Origin: Anthonomus grandis grandis
Lineage: Eukaryota > Arthropoda > Insecta > Coleoptera > Curculionidae
Length of the DNA stretch: 64,000 nucleotides
Direction of reading: 5' to 3'
NCBI RefSeq assembly: GCF_022605725.1
Contig: NC_065567.1
Span: forward strand, 37,861,127 to 37,925,126
A model generated the notes under the pieces. That model did no database searches and was not told the DNA's origin. It worked only from the letters and a program-made list of their open reading frames with translations. Position numbers and translations under genes: made by a program. Of the stretch, positions 21,088 through 34,013 are shown piece after piece. Position 1 is the stretch's first letter; the number at the start of each line of letters is the position of its first letter.

Positions 21088-22587
21088 CAGATGGTGTTTT
21101 CGTTCGTTACTTATAAGAAACCGCATAGAGGTGAAATTTTGCAACGTCGCGCGTGTACGAGTGCCTGCGACAGAGCACCGCCCCGGCCGGCCCGAGGACG
21201 GGATTAGTAAACATCTGACTTCCGTGTGAGCTGCGTCGTTTGGCGACAAAATGTCCCAAAATATTACGCGAAAATCCAGGCATTTTTAAAATATTTATTA
21301 TAATGTGGGTTTTCCAGACATGACAATGTGTAAAACCCGCATATAGCATTGTAATCTTAAAATGTTTAATATGCTGTGTTTTGCATAATGAAAATTAAAG
21401 CATTATTCTAATAAAAAATAAAATATCAACTCTGATAAAAATATAATAAAAAATCAAAAATAAAACTCTAATAAATAAACTTAACAACATATCATTTTTT
21501 AAATAAAAGGCTCAAATAAACCGCCTTCTTTTTCTAAACAAAAACTTAACCTATCGTAAAAGCTATTTCGCACCTCGCAAAGAGTTTGAGGTAAAATGGA
21601 ATTGGCACCTTCGACAATTTTATTTCGCAACTCCTCTAGATTTGTTGGCCTACTAAATTCATGCTTGTAAAGGATCTGCTTAAGGTAACCCCACAGATAA
21701 AAGTCATTTGGAGCCAAATCTGGAGATCTAGGAGGCCGGCCATTTAATATCGCCAGTCCCACTAATAAGGCGGTTAGGAAAAGTATTTGTTAAAAATTAT
21801 TTTACCCTAGCCGCGTTATGAGCAGGACAGCCATTTTGCTGAAAAGAAACCCGATCCCAGGTCTATACTTTTGGGCGTTTAAAGTGCCATCAATAAAAAA
21901 TGGCCCTATAACATTGTCGCCCAAAATACCTGCCCAAACATTCAATTTCTGAGGATACTGGGTACGAAACTGAAAACTTCTGTGCTCGTTTTCCTGAGAC
22001 CAATAACGAACAATGGAAGGATTGCGTTTGCCAATTAATGGAAAAGAAGATTCTTTTTTTTTCCAGATACGAGCAACAGTTTTATTGCTCATTCCCAGTG
22101 CCTCTCCAACACTTCTAGTGGACCGTGTCGAATCAAGTTCTAGGGTACTGCAAACCATTTCTTCCCGCCGTTCTATATCCTGGACTACTTCAATAGGTGG
22201 TTCTTGACGTTTTGTGTGGCATTTTTTACAATGTTGAAGACAAAAAGATGTCTCAAAATTTGTAACCACATTTAAAACCGTTTTTGCACAAGGAATCGGT
22301 CTATTCTCAAATGTCACTGAAAACAATGCTCTACATTGTACTGCCGAATTACCTCCATAAAACCATTTAATTAGTTGAACTCTTTCGGAAGGGTTATAAA
22401 CAGCCATAGTGAAAAAAACAAGAAAATAACGCTCAAAAATAATTAATGCAATGAGCAGTAACACAGCAAAGTGAGGTCTGCTGACTCCCGGTTCAAAAAA
22501 TAAAAACGAAAAATTCCGCCCCCTGCAAGCCGCAACCAAGCGGTGTTGCCATTATTTTGGGTAATAAGCTCACGATAACACGATGTG
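21088..22587. mobile_element. DD41D mariner-like element (copy 2 of the CAGATCGTGTT family), internally deleted
   Basis: Ends CAGATGGTGTTTTCG and inverted CACATCGTGTTATCG, flanked by TA. It is closely similar to 16635-18312 throughout but about 180 bp shorter because of two internal deletions. Confidence 0.9.
21499..22407 (-). pseudogene. Internally deleted DD41D transposase
   Basis: Start as in copy 1 (MAVYNPSERVQLIKWFYGG, ATG complementary to 22405-22407). The HTH and linker are kept, then a deletion removes the segment that carries the first catalytic Asp (WKKK runs straight into SSFPLIGKRNPS). A second deletion with frame change follows DGTLNAQKY. The C-terminus is open (FYLWGYLKQILYKHEFSRPT to EPFI), showing what copy 1 lost by frameshift. 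It cannot make active transposase but keeps both ends. Confidence 0.85.
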
Positions 22588-24400
22588 TAGATAAAGAATA
22601 GTTTTGGCTCAAGACACCTGAGGCCCTCCTATATTTAACTTCCACAGAAGACATCTTATCTACCCTGACAACTATATAATATGCCAATTTGCTCAGCAAA
22701 AGACATGCTGCAAATGCTTGGACCAAGTCTTAGAAAAGACTTCAGAAACCTCAATTCGTGTGTGTTAAGTGGCGCCACAGGCTCTAAAAGAAGTGGGCGA
22801 GCTAATATTCGCACTGATTACGGAATGAAGGTATTTCTTTATCAAAAAATGTCTCGGAATACATAATTTCGTAACAGTGTTACAAAAAAATTCGTGCGCT
22901 TGACTACGCGACTGAAGTAATACTTCTTTATATGTATATACTCTCTCTTGCTCCTACAGTAACAAACGAACCGTAACTCTCTCTCTTTCTATCTCTACTA
23001 ACTTATATCTCCTTCTCAATTACTGTTCGCCTCGCCCGATCTCACTTTTCGTAATGCATTCGCCAGCTTACTCACCAACTCAAACATAGTAAAGAAATTT
23101 TACTTCAAAATGTATTTTTAACAAACTATATATGAGTTTGGTAAAACGGATAATTATTTATTTTTTTATTGATCTACTCAAATATAGCTACATTTTGTGC
23201 AATTACAGAAATACTCATTAAAAATCGTAGACAAAATAGAGAATTCATAGATATTTAGAGATTGCTTTCCTATATTATGTGATTGTGTTTCCTAGATGTT
23301 TTAACTGGAATTTCTACTACATTATATATAAATTATGTTGTTTGCAGCGTTTATATCATTCTTGATTATTACTCGAAAATTTCTGAACTCGTTTCATCCC
23401 CGTGACCAAAATCACACCTTGTATATCACAAATCTGAACATTTGTTACATTTACTTGGACCCATCTTATATTACTTATAGGTAAAGGCAATTAAAAATGC
23501 ATAATTACACGTATCCACAACCATGTTTATTAAGTACATATTAGCACAGTTGATACAGAGTACAATAATACAACCAACAAAAATACCTGTGACGTGCCAC
23601 AGGAACCATTAACTTGTCCTAAAATATAGTTAACATTTAACAAATAACACAATATATGTATATTATTTTAATCCAATCTATTTAACCCCATTTAAAGTCG
23701 CTTACACTCTTGTCAAAATAAAAAATAATAATAGGATGATATTCAGGGTACAATTTTTTTTAATTGGCAAATATTAAATTCCGGATTTGTTTCGTTATAT
23801 ATTTTTTAAAATTAGTGGCCTAATATAGGACGTTATAAAATATTTGACCATCGAAATATCTAAATAACAATTCATAGCATATAACTCACTTGACCGATCA
23901 ATGATATTAAAAAGAAGAAATAAATATGAAAAATAACTTTTAAAAAGGGTAGTTTAATACTGTGGAGCCTTTACTTTACTTCCTCGTTTCATGCCATATA
24001 TTTAACATTCATAGAAATAGCATTATATTTAAGACTACTAACAGGCTAAAACAAAGAAATAGTCTTACTGACAATAGTACAGTAAAAAGAAAACAAAAGA
24101 TTAATTGATTTAGTACTAGATCCTTAATGTAAGGTATATAATTTCTAAATTGAACGGACTGTCTATGAAGAGAATTATCTAAAGGTGGCCCCTTTAAACC
24201 AGCTTTATAATAGCTGTTATAAAAATTTCTTCAGTTTTATATCTAAGATATTAAATTTCCTATGCAGAATAAACAGGTGTCCTTGGACGCGTATCTATTG
24301 CATACATTATTTATTTGAATACGGTTTATTCTGCCATAGCTTAAGGTCATTAATTAGAAAAGATCGGTCTTTTACTTTGCGCAAACGAATAAATATATAA
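22588..24400. other. AT-rich DNA without a recognisable gene
   Basis: Short frames (22681-22866, 24185-24400) have no family resemblance. A pyrimidine-rich tract (ctctctcttgctcc and similar) lies at about 22940-23000. Nothing else is supported. Confidence 0.5.
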
Positions 24401-24405
24401 AACCC

Positions 24406-24432
24406 AAAGCGAAGCGCGAATCAGAGCGGTGG
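24406..24432. repeat. 27-bp inverted repeat, left member
   Basis: AAGCGAAG, four bases, then AATCAGAGCGGTGG. The inverted partner is at about 28282-28308. The pair brackets the Harbinger element at roughly 0.4 and 0.3 kb. Confidence 0.6.
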
Positions 24433-24522
24433 TGAACAGATGATAATATATGCCTTTAATTAAATCGAAGCGCGTTCCATTCAACGTGCCCGCTTTACCC
24501 GCTTACCCCGGAAATGCTTAAT

Positions 24523-24590
24523 AATAATAACAATAATAATAATAATAATGTTTATTTATTTAGCAAATTGCTACATAGAAAAATATAATA
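24523..24590. repeat. AAT microsatellite
   Basis: Imperfect (AAT)n with one AAC interruption at 24523-24549, and a shorter block at 24582-24597. Confidence 0.85.
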
Positions 24591-25120
24591 ATAATAAATA
24601 CAATTCTATAAAAACATGCTTACAATACTTAGTATAGTTAGTAATACTTGACTGAAGTAAAATTAATTTTGTATTTGTTTGAAATATAAAATCTTAATTA
24701 AATCTTCATAAATATTATTATTTATTTATTTTATATCTTACTAATTATTCAGTTCTATTAGTATTCTGCCTTGGTTTTAAATTCTCAAAATTTCATCCAA
24801 ATAATCGATCTTTAAAGGCCGTCCAGACACAACGTCTTATTAAACAATTTATCGAATCAGACAAGTCGCATGAAGTAAAACGGCGCGTGTAGAACACAAA
24901 AAGTACGTCTTGCATGATCGAAATAAGGTTGTACCCATAAGTCGAAAATATGATGTGGAATGCATCATTTTATGAAAATTGATTCGAAAAGTTGAAGCGT
25001 GTGGACAAACTTTAGTTTTATCGAAAATTGTTTTAGTATATTTTTGTAGTATATATCGCACTGTGTTGCTTCGTGTATGCGTATTTAAAGATATTTTGTT
25101 TTTAAAAATTTAAAAGCAAT

Positions 25121-25429
25121 ATGTCTGATCTTCGTCATTGTTTCCGATAATTTTTAAGGGATTTGATTAAACTGTATCGTGATTTTCCTTGTTTGTGGCG
25201 AGTTAAAAGTGCCCAGTATTATAGTGGTCGGAATAAGAAGTCAGACGCATATGAAATAATGATTGAAAAATACAAGGAAATTGATAATATTCATTGCTGG
25301 TGAAGATGATATTTACAAACCGACGTTATGTTACTTTGATATACTTGAGTTTCTGAGTGACCAAGATCAAATGAGACAATCGACAAATACTATCGATGAT
25401 GAGGGACAACAGGAAAGTGAAAAAGAGGT
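25121..25429 (+). pseudogene. Harbinger-associated MADF/Myb-like DNA-binding protein, exon 1 (decayed)
   Basis: ATG at 25121, then an in-frame TAA, then FLRDLIKLYRDFPCLWRVKS and AYEIMIEKYKEID (25150-25280), a textbook MADF opening (F-LI-LY--P-LW--KS). After a frameshift and deletion, GEDDIYKPTLCYFDILEFL (25305-25360) gives the MADF end. The frame then runs to GAAAAAGAG followed by GTAAGT, a good splice donor at 25430. Known Harbinger partners of this type carry the nuclease into the nucleus and to the ends. Not functional. Confidence 0.7.
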
Positions 25430-25528
25430 AAGTAATGTATATTTAATAATATAAGTAGATTCTATAAGCATTCAATTCTCTTTTTATAACATGTACTACA
25501 AACTATGACCTACTACTGAAAAACTATA

Positions 25529-27860
25529 TTATGTTGCCATGGGACTGAGCCTCATTGGTAAAATGGCCACAAAACTTTTCTCTATTTTTGCATTATTTAA
25601 AATTTGGCCTCTTCTTCCTCTTTGAAGGTCATGCATTAAATTAGGATCACACCTGTCTCCTAACTCAAGAGAATAATCTACAGGAAAAATTTCTCTATCC
25701 ATACTTTTTGGAGGTGTGTAATTTTGTGGAGATTGTTTGCGAAAAAAATTATGTAATGCGCAATATGTTAAAACAACCTTGTCAATGTTTTCTATCTTCA
25801 AATTTATAGCAGTGTGGATAACTCGAAAACGGGACGCTAAAGTTCCGAAATTGTTTTCAATAGTCCGTCGGACTCTGGATAACCGATAGTTACAAATTCT
25901 TCAATCTCTATTAAGTGTTTCCCTACTATATGGCTTAATAAGCTCTGGACGCATTGCAAAAGCCTCATCATCAATAAACATATATTCAAGAATTTCTTTA
26001 GAATTAACATAGATTCTGGATACTAACTAGTTTTTCATAAAATGTGATATTAGCAATTACTCCACCATTAGAGAACCTACCATTTGTGCCAGCATCGCAG
26101 TAGATAAACTCACAGTTCGCATTAGCTATTGCCAAAAGAACTATGCTATGCGTCTTTTTGTAGTTAAAATAATAATATCAGCTTCCCTTGGGTCGAACAA
26201 TCCTGATTTGCTTGCTATCAATACTGCCAATGATGATTTTTTTGCCATTTTGTTTCAAAGTCGGCTGCTATTTGTAACAAGTCTTGTTCGTTCTTTGGAA
26301 ACTAAAACAGAGAAAGAAACTACATTACTTACCTCTCTCTTACCTTTAAAGTAGGTAACTAATAAATGCAAGTTCTTATCATTTAATTAAATTTAGCAAA
26401 AAAATGTAAAAAAATTGAACTATTATTATTAAATTAGTTAATGGAATTTTGATTTGCATCAAATATGCTTAATTTTTTATACCTTTTCTTCACGTTGTAT
26501 TTTTATTTTTTTTATAAAGTTGTAATGTTTTATTCTTTCAGATTGACTTAGCATATCAGAGTATAAAATATCATATAAAAAGGAATTATTACAAAGGAAT
26601 TATTGAAGTAAATTGGAATTATTGCAGGAAGATTGACATGGCCGATTTGGAAAATATATCGCTGTTAGACTTCGAGCAGTCCATCCTGATCAATTTAAGT
26701 TTGCAATGAAACTTATCTCTAATGTTTTATTTAAGGCGGACATATGATCCTTAAATAGATGTTCCAAAATTATAACTAAGACCAACACCCTCTTCCTCAA
26801 CAGTCTCAACGAGAAATCAGAAAGCAACACTTTAACCATCAATATACCATACACCGTCACCAATATCGAACCAAATGGACAAATTCCAAGTCAAGGCTGG
26901 CATCAAGAGTAATCCAAATTGGAAATCGGCCAAAAACAGCATGCCCAACAGCTACAAATAATACCTCCTCCTCCGGCGTGGAACCCGCTAACACAAATTT
27001 TACTTTTTCCAATATTGAACAAAATCCGTACTTCACATCATTCCATAATCAGTAGCAAATACCATAAAGGGGCATCTTTTCATCAGGTACAAAATTTTCA
27101 CAACAAACAAACAAAGAAGAACCTTATCACTCGCTACTTGAGATTGGCCAGACAGATCAGACGACCGAACCCTATTTTCAGAAAAGGACACAGACTCTAA
27201 TCCCAAAAATATTGTTCAGTATGTTTTATATTTTAAATCCAATAAGAGTGTTTAAAGAAATAAGAAACGTGGTATCACCAAAATAATAACAATAAGAAAC
27301 TAAATTAATAACAGGAAGTGTTTATTTATGTATTTATTATAGAAGACGTTTTTTATTTTTTTACTTTTCTTCTTCAATAATATTTAGTTCATCTCTAATA
27401 AAAATATTTTCTAAAACTTACCTTTAGGTAGTCTTTTTTTAAAATCCTGTACATAGCGTCACAAGCTTCCGGTATTATTTCTCTCAGTGATTGCTTGGAC
27501 ATGATGGTGGTGACTTCCAAATCTTGTAGCTTCTTCCTGTTGCAAATCTTAAAGAGGCAATAAGTCTCTCATGAGCTGAAATGACTTTTCTCATGTATGT
27601 GTTTTGCGTTTTAATGTAAGGAGTAGCAGATTTTAAAAAATGGTTGTAAGTTTCAGTACCATCCTCGAGTAATTACGCCAATCATCTGGTTTTAAGTAGT
27701 TCACGTAATAATCTGACATGAGAAAATGCCCGTTTTTTTTAACAGCCATTCCCTCGACCATTTTAATCTTCGATTTTTTTCGTTTATTTGTGCTTTTTAA
27801 TGCAATGCAAATAGCATAGAGCGGCCAAAGAAGCGCTTCTTCCATGACCAAAAGCGTCGC
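25529..27860 (-). pseudogene. PIF/Harbinger DDE nuclease (transposase), decayed and intron-containing
   Basis: N-terminal exon on minus (27860-27420): MEEALLWPLYAICIAL, a basic KRKKSKIK tract, DDWRNYSRM, then LEVTTIMSKQSLREIIPEA and LKKDYLK before a gtaag-like donor at about 27424. The catalytic exon (about 26350-25529) has GSIDSKQI (Asp at 26217-26219), YCDAGTNGRFSNGGV (about 26100), IDDEAFAMRPELIKPY (about 25975-25930), YRLSRVRRTIENNFG and VVLTYCALHNFFR. So the D, D and the acidic DDE-box residues are visible. A TGA sits inside the exon after PKGS and at least one frameshift lies near 25900. Confidence 0.8.
26520..27250 (+). other. Harbinger interior, low-complexity Gln/Asn/Ser/Pro-coding stretch
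   Basis: This section lies inside the Harbinger, opposite the nuclease intron. A plus-strand frame at 26919-27200 is rich in Gln, Asn, Ser and Pro. It could be later exons of the MADF gene, but no motif proves that. Confidence 0.3.
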
Positions 27861-28281
27861 GAAACTAAAATTTGACCGATAAGTTAGATACGTGTGGCCG
27901 CCCTTCTTTTGTACTTCTTATCGAACGATTCGGATGAACGTTTTATCGTTTGGTAAGACGTTGTGTCTAGACCGCCCTTAAAGTATACAAAAAAATCTCT
28001 CTGTTCTCTCCTAGTTTTGGAAATATTGTATAAAACTCACCTTTTTTTTTAATCCAAATTATTATTATACTTAAATCTTACATTATAAATTGGAACATTA
28101 TAAATAGGAACCTAATTTCAAACTTATCTTGGCATTTCGTCAGCTAACATAGCCAAAAGCAAAGCGTCTGCATTCATTGCATACTTTAATTTGAAATGGT
28201 TTATACGACTACATTTACCGCTGAAAAAACGCATTGGTTTGCGAGGTCTAGTCCGCATAGTGACCGTCGCCGTACAGTATC

Positions 28282-28308
28282 TTCCACCGCTCTGATTTCC
28301 ACTTCGCT
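28282..28308. repeat. 27-bp inverted repeat, right member
   Basis: CCACCGCTCTGATT, four bases, then CTTCGCTT: the inverse of 24406-24432 with mismatches only in the four-base spacer. Confidence 0.6.
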
Positions 28309-28439
28309 TAACGGATTACAAAAGTATAGCCTACGAATAACACGATTAAAATCATTTATGGACTTTGCTGGGGCTTCGGCATAAAATCACATTTACACAT
28401 ATACAAAAAAATAGATAAACTCTCAAACAAATAATCTGC

Positions 28440-31420
28440 AGCATAGAAATTATGCTTTGGTAACTAGGGGTTGTATAAGATATACAAAATTAGGAATATT
28501 TTTGAAAGAACACCCTGTATACAACCCTGTAAATAACAGAACGCTAGTTGGCCTACAAAAAATCTTACAAAAACATATTAACGTTATTCTACGAGCGTAG
28601 AGCTCGCATCAATTTACTAACAGATTATAAAAATTTTGTCACATAGCAGATTACAAAAGTACATTTTTTACAATCAGGAATATAATATAATATTTTTATT
28701 AGGCCTTACCAAAGTATGGAATAGATTTTTTTCCTGTAAAAATTGAATTGAACATTAGTAATACTCACTGGTATAAATAAATATAGGTACTTAAATGTAG
28801 TAAAGAGATAAAAATATCACAGAACTAGTCTTCTCTTCAATTTTATAAATAATCCATACAAACTAATGATATCTAATTAATAATTATTATATAGTAGTTA
28901 TTATAAGAGAGAAAGGTCATCAATGGGTTCATTATGTGGTAAACGCAATCGCAGAGTTGTATATAGTAAGTAATACTGAATATATGGCTGGAAAGGACCT
29001 TGCAATATTTAGAAAAAATATACTTAACACGTTGAATGATAGTAACGTTGATGGATCATGATCACATTCTCCATAGCCAGCAGACCCAGTTAGTCAGTAA
29101 ATATACTTAGAAGAAAACTATATTTTAGTAGATGTCACAGTGTACCACATACAGAACGTTAATGTGTTAAGCCTTCTATTCTTAATTCTTCTCTTCAAAC
29201 GTAAATCTTTTTCTATTTCTCTCTATCCAACTCTTCTTATTATGAGCTTTGTTGATTGACAATTTATTCAGTACTTCATCTTAACTTCCATTTGTACCCT
29301 CTGCCCTAAATCGAGTTAACAAAGATTTGTTCAGAATATTATCTTTGTCTAGCTGCAGTTACGACAATTTTGAAAACTGCAATTTAGTTTTAACTAGAGG
29401 GATAAGAGTTCTTCGTAAACTTCCAATTCTAGTTAAGTTGTAGTATTTTCTATAAAATATGAAAAAAATTGATGAGCTTTTAGGCAGCAAAGATTTAAGA
29501 AGATCTGTAAATAAATTTCATCAATCAACAAAGAATGAATTCATGGTATTCAAAGCCCTAGAGGCAAAAAACAGCATTGCTACTATGTCGGGGCGCATAA
29601 ACAAGAAGCCAGTTAAATATTCTAACGTTGCTCTATGTGACTCACATTTACACTACAAAGTAAAATACGGACTGTAAAATGCACTTCACAAAGGATACTG
29701 TAACTTAATTCTGAAATAACAGTCAGATAAAAATAATTGGTAATTTTAATCAAGGACTGTTTCATTAAAACCTAATCCTACCTTTCTGGTTAAATTCAAC
29801 CTTGTATATACAAAGACTTTCATCCTAGTATATATTGCCTGTTGGATTCGTATATGGAATATGACTAGAGAGAAATCTGATCACGCACGTTAAAGTTTTA
29901 TATCTAAAAAACTAATAGTATTCGCATTGAAGCAAAATCATATTTAAAAAAATATATCATACAATTGGTGTAGGGTTTAAACCCGTTCAAGCTATAATTT
30001 CCCGATTAAAAGAAGTGCTTTGTCTATCACAAATTGCACATCGAGACGTGCCAAAAGAGTTCACCATATAGAGCGATTTTCCCACAACATATATCTCTCA
30101 AACGACAAATTATGTCAGAATATACCAATACAAGAAATACAGCTTCAATGTAAATATTATATAACCTCCGAATGGCAACAAATTTGATGTTGTAATACAA
30201 TGAAAAAGTCTAAAGGAACGAGTGGGAAAAGAATAAAACGAACACAATGAGTCACCGTTCGAAATAAATATTTTCGGAGCTCCTTATTACTGTACTAGTA
30301 CTACCACCTAAGGATAATTAAAACCATAATGTTTGTATTTCATTTTTGGCGTTTGGGGCGTCGAAAAAAGCATTTATAACAATTACCCTAATATTTCTTT
30401 TATATATTGCCCTATTTCAACGGGCATGTCTGAATATGTATATTTAATGTTTTCAACGTATTAAGTAGATTTTTTACAGCTAAGAACTAATTATTATAAT
30501 AAACAATAATTTGAAATATTTTTTCTACTGCACTTTCTCTAGATTAATAACTCCTTTATTTCAATATTAAATCTACCATTTTAATTTCTGCCAACGACTG
30601 CACGGTATAATTTATAACTCTTCCTATAAATCAACTAGTATGCTTATCTACATAATACATACATACATACAGATATATATATATATATATATACACATCT
30701 ACAATTTTCCAATTATTACATATATATTATGGCCAGACTTAAACTACACAGCTAATACATAAATATATTTATTAGAGCCCTAAATAAATGGACAAGAATA
30801 AGGCTCTAATCAGTTACAATATATTACAAAAAAATAAATAAAACGACTTGAAATTCTTAGGAATCAAATACAATGATATGGTAATGGAGTCTCGGCAATA
30901 ATTTGGTGATGTTTAAATAGATAAACAAGATAATTTAAATGTAATATTCTTGCCTAAAGTCTAGGCGATATATGTAGCTCACAAACAAAAAGTCGAATTA
31001 TACTTTAAAATTTGAAACGATTGAGACACTATTGTCCATATTTGAATATTTTATATATACGTACATATTATAATTCTGGATACTGAAACATCAACATCTA
31101 TATAAAACTTAAAGTTTCACAATAAAACAGTTTTAAATGCAGTATGAAAACCGTGGTTTTGTCATGGCGATTTTAAAGTAATTTTAAGTACGTGTACTCT
31201 TCAACATATTATCTTCACCTTTGAGAAGTCCTGCTTTGAATCGCTTAAAAGTTAAAAACCTTATTTTAAATAAGACTCTTAGTGAATAAATTTAGGTATC
31301 TGAAGTTAAACAAAATTAATAAAAAAACGTAAGTCTGCATCAGGACTGGCAATTTTGCCTATTAATGCCGGCATAAATATGACATTTAAATGTAATTTTC
31401 TATAAATCCCAGATTATTAA
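28440..31420. other. AT-rich DNA, no gene; one transposon end and a microsatellite
   Basis: GAACACCCTGTATA at about 28507-28520 looks like an isolated Tc1/mariner end. A frame at 29459-29677 is open but unrecognised. CATA/TA microsatellite occupies about 30655-30692. Nothing else is supported. Confidence 0.5.
30655..30692. repeat. CATA then TA microsatellite
   Basis: Short (ACAT)n run followed by (TA)9-10. Confidence 0.85.
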
Positions 31421-33114
31421 ACCTTTAAGTAGTCGCGCGGCACCATATGACGTCAACGTAGGACAGGCAATTTTTGCATCTTTTTAGTGATCTTTCATTT
31501 TCCTTTTTATTACACTATTATAATATTGTTAAAATAAATACATTAATCTAAATGGTTGAATAAAATAAAACTTAAAAACAAAAATTTCTACAAAAAAAAC
31601 TATAGTAGAATGAAAACACTAAACAAATTACAAATAAAGGAAAAATATAGGAATTCTGTTTATAAATTAAATCCTAATGATTTTTTATAGTAATTTAGAT
31701 ATAGCAAAGTTTCTTTAACGTCCTTGGAAAAGATGCGTCTGGTAAACGAATTAACTTACTCTACCAAGCTTATTTTTTTTGATGTGGGACAAATATTGCA
31801 TCATTTCTTCGAACCATCTGACGATCTGACGGTTTTTCTCGAGACTTTCTTGAAAATTACTTTGAAGTCGTATTCAAATTTTTCTCGCACTTTGTAAGTC
31901 GTCGTTTCTTTCCATCAACAGGGCTTTGCTAATCCTCAAGCCAACTTTTTCAGAAAAAAAGAGCAACAGGCCTTCATGTCCTTTTCCCAATATAATAAAT
32001 AAGAGGTTTCGAATGTTTTTTTTTTGCTAGTATACTCATCTAAAACTTTGTTTATGTTATTTGGTTTTTATTTCATTGGGGAATTCAGTACAATTTTAAA
32101 AAAGTAGCACTATACGATCTAACAACGTGTTTACGTTATTAAAAAATATTTTCAAAAGGGGTGTTCAGTCGCCGAATTCGTTACTTTGGTGTACGCAATC
32201 GTTCCTCAGAAGTAACCATTCGCATAATTTCGAAACTACCGGATCTGTGCAAGTGCAACTGTTGTGTGAAAGTGTGGCTGAAAAATCACAAATGTCCGTT
32301 AAAAGGCGTTAGCAAAATTTAGCCATTAGCAGAACTTGTCCTATCTAGAGCAATGAAAATCCTAGACAAATCTACGAAAAGCCAATACTTACTCAGCATG
32401 TCACAGTTCGGTGCGGTTTTTGACTTGGGGGTATCATTGGACCATATTTTTAAAAAATGAAGACGAACAACCTGTTACAATGGAGAGCGATACCGAACAA
32501 TGATTGATGGTTTATTATGGAATGAGATAATGAACATGAATTTAATGATATGCTTCCAACAAGATAATGCGACATGTCATACTGTACGAGACACATTAAA
32601 TTATTGTATACAGGGTTTGGAGGGAGGATTACCTTAAGTAAAGGGGACGTAAATTGGCCAGCACGATCAAACGAATTGACACCACTGGATCATTAATTGT
32701 GGGGCCATATAAAAAGCAAAGCTTACGAAAACAATCCTCAAACCATTCAATAACTGAAAGAAGAAATTAGACGAATAATTCGTGTACCTCAGAAATATAT
32801 TTAGAAATAATGGAAAATTTCAACAAAAGAATTATGTGCTGCCGGAGAAGTCGTGGTGGCCACGTATAATTGTACACTGTCCAGCTAGACACTGCTCTAA
32901 ATAACTTGCAGGTATGTTAGAAACATGTTATTTTATTCATTACCAACATCTGAAACTTCTTACTGGAACGCCATTTGTATGCGCCGATCGGCGTATTAGA
33001 TCAGTTTATTATAAAATTTCGAGTGCTTGTAAATTTTCAAGATCACTAAACTAATAGTTGGATGATTGGATAATCACTTGAATTTAAATTGCCGTCTCGC
33101 GACTACTTAAAGGT
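31421..33114. mobile_element. DD41D mariner-like relic with 17-bp ends
   Basis: ACCTTTAAGTAGTCGCG at 31421-31437 and its exact inverse at 33098-33114. A further TTTAGTGATCTT block is shared a little inside both ends. The interior holds a decayed plus-strand transposase. No clean target duplication is seen. Confidence 0.75.
32095..32860 (+). pseudogene. DD41D transposase relic
   Basis: Frames give TTGSVQVQ, CESVAE and QMSVKRR (32243-32310, the HTH linker region), AISRTC, then after a deletion PRQIYEK, VTVRCGF, GGIIGPYF (32430-32455), NGERYRTMIDGLLWNE (32480-32530), CFQQDNATCHTVRDTL (second catalytic Asp, 32555-32600), a degraded third-Asp segment and GAI-KAK near 32703. The first Asp region is deleted. 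Numerous stops and shifts. Confidence 0.75.
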
Positions 33115-34013
33115 GAAATGATAAAAATAATGATTCATAAATAATTCAAAATAACTACTTTATCAGAAGGGTACTTTGATCAGGGGTGATCTTCACGCGA
33201 GAACTAATAAAAATCAAAGAGCAAAACAATTATGCCAGTCAGAACAGTAACTTTTTTAGCCACTGTAATGTTAAAAGAAAAATAATCTTGACATAAAATA
33301 TATATTTTGTTGCGAACAAAGTGCTTTAGAATTATATCGCAATAAAAAACTAATTTAAATACCGTTAATTTGCAATATCTTATTTCAAAAATAATTGTCT
33401 CTTACTAAGATGTAATTTATAAAATAAAAACTTTGCTATATTTGTTTTTTTTTTAAGAATTACTAATAAGAATTATTATTATACTGAAAAACGTTTTATA
33501 AAAAATATTTATTGTTTCTAAAAGGTATTTCCTATTATATAATACTGGCAAAATAGGGACATTATTATCATCATAATACTTTCTTTTATTTTTTATGTTG
33601 CTTCCAAATTTTTGGAAATGTTCGAGGGCAGGTCAATTAGTTCCTAATGAAAATACGCCATTTGACGTTTGGAATATCTAAAAAACAAATAGTACATCTA
33701 AATAGTTTTCCAATATACATCATCAATATCTATCATCTTTCACTATTATATTGTTATACTCAAAAGAGTTCTAAAAGCAAACTATTAGACATCCATAGAA
33801 AGACAAGTGCAAGTTGACAAAAAATAATTGCTCTGCCCTCGATTTTTGACAATTAACTTTCTTTTTATAACTAATTTTCGACTTGTAAAAATAAGAAATA
33901 GTGAAATAAAGATGTGACTTTTAAAAAAAGTATTGTAAAATAGTTCGTAAATATCAAAATTAATTTACTTCTGATAGATATGAGAGCTTATTACTATTAT
34001 TATCAAATAAACT
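33115..34013. other. 3' flank of disp
   Basis: AT-rich, no frame of note. On the minus strand AATAAA-type signals downstream of the disp stop occur, the clearest near 33505; which one is used cannot be told. Confidence 0.4.

Larger units (their letters stand above)
24816..27977. mobile_element. PIF/Harbinger element relic with both genes
   Basis: Terminal inverted repeats of about 27 bp: AGGCCGTCCAGACACAACG (24816) and inverted GGGCGGTCTAGACACAACG (ending 27977), continuing TCTTA. The left flank is TAA and the right flank TTA, so the usual 3-bp TWA duplication is plausible but not exact. Inside, a MADF-type gene runs on plus (25121) and the nuclease gene on minus (27860-25529), the convergent two-gene layout of autonomous Harbingers. 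Confidence 0.85.

Noticed and set aside
22681..22866. 61-codon open frame after the DD41D copy
   Set aside because: No resemblance; begins in flanking sequence and ends at random.
26148..26354. 68-codon open frame on plus
   Set aside because: Antisense to the Harbinger catalytic exon, which carries real motifs on minus.
29459..29677. 72-codon open frame MKKIDELLGSKDLRRS...
   Set aside because: Looks coding-like at its start but has no motif, no splice signals and no partner exons that I could find.
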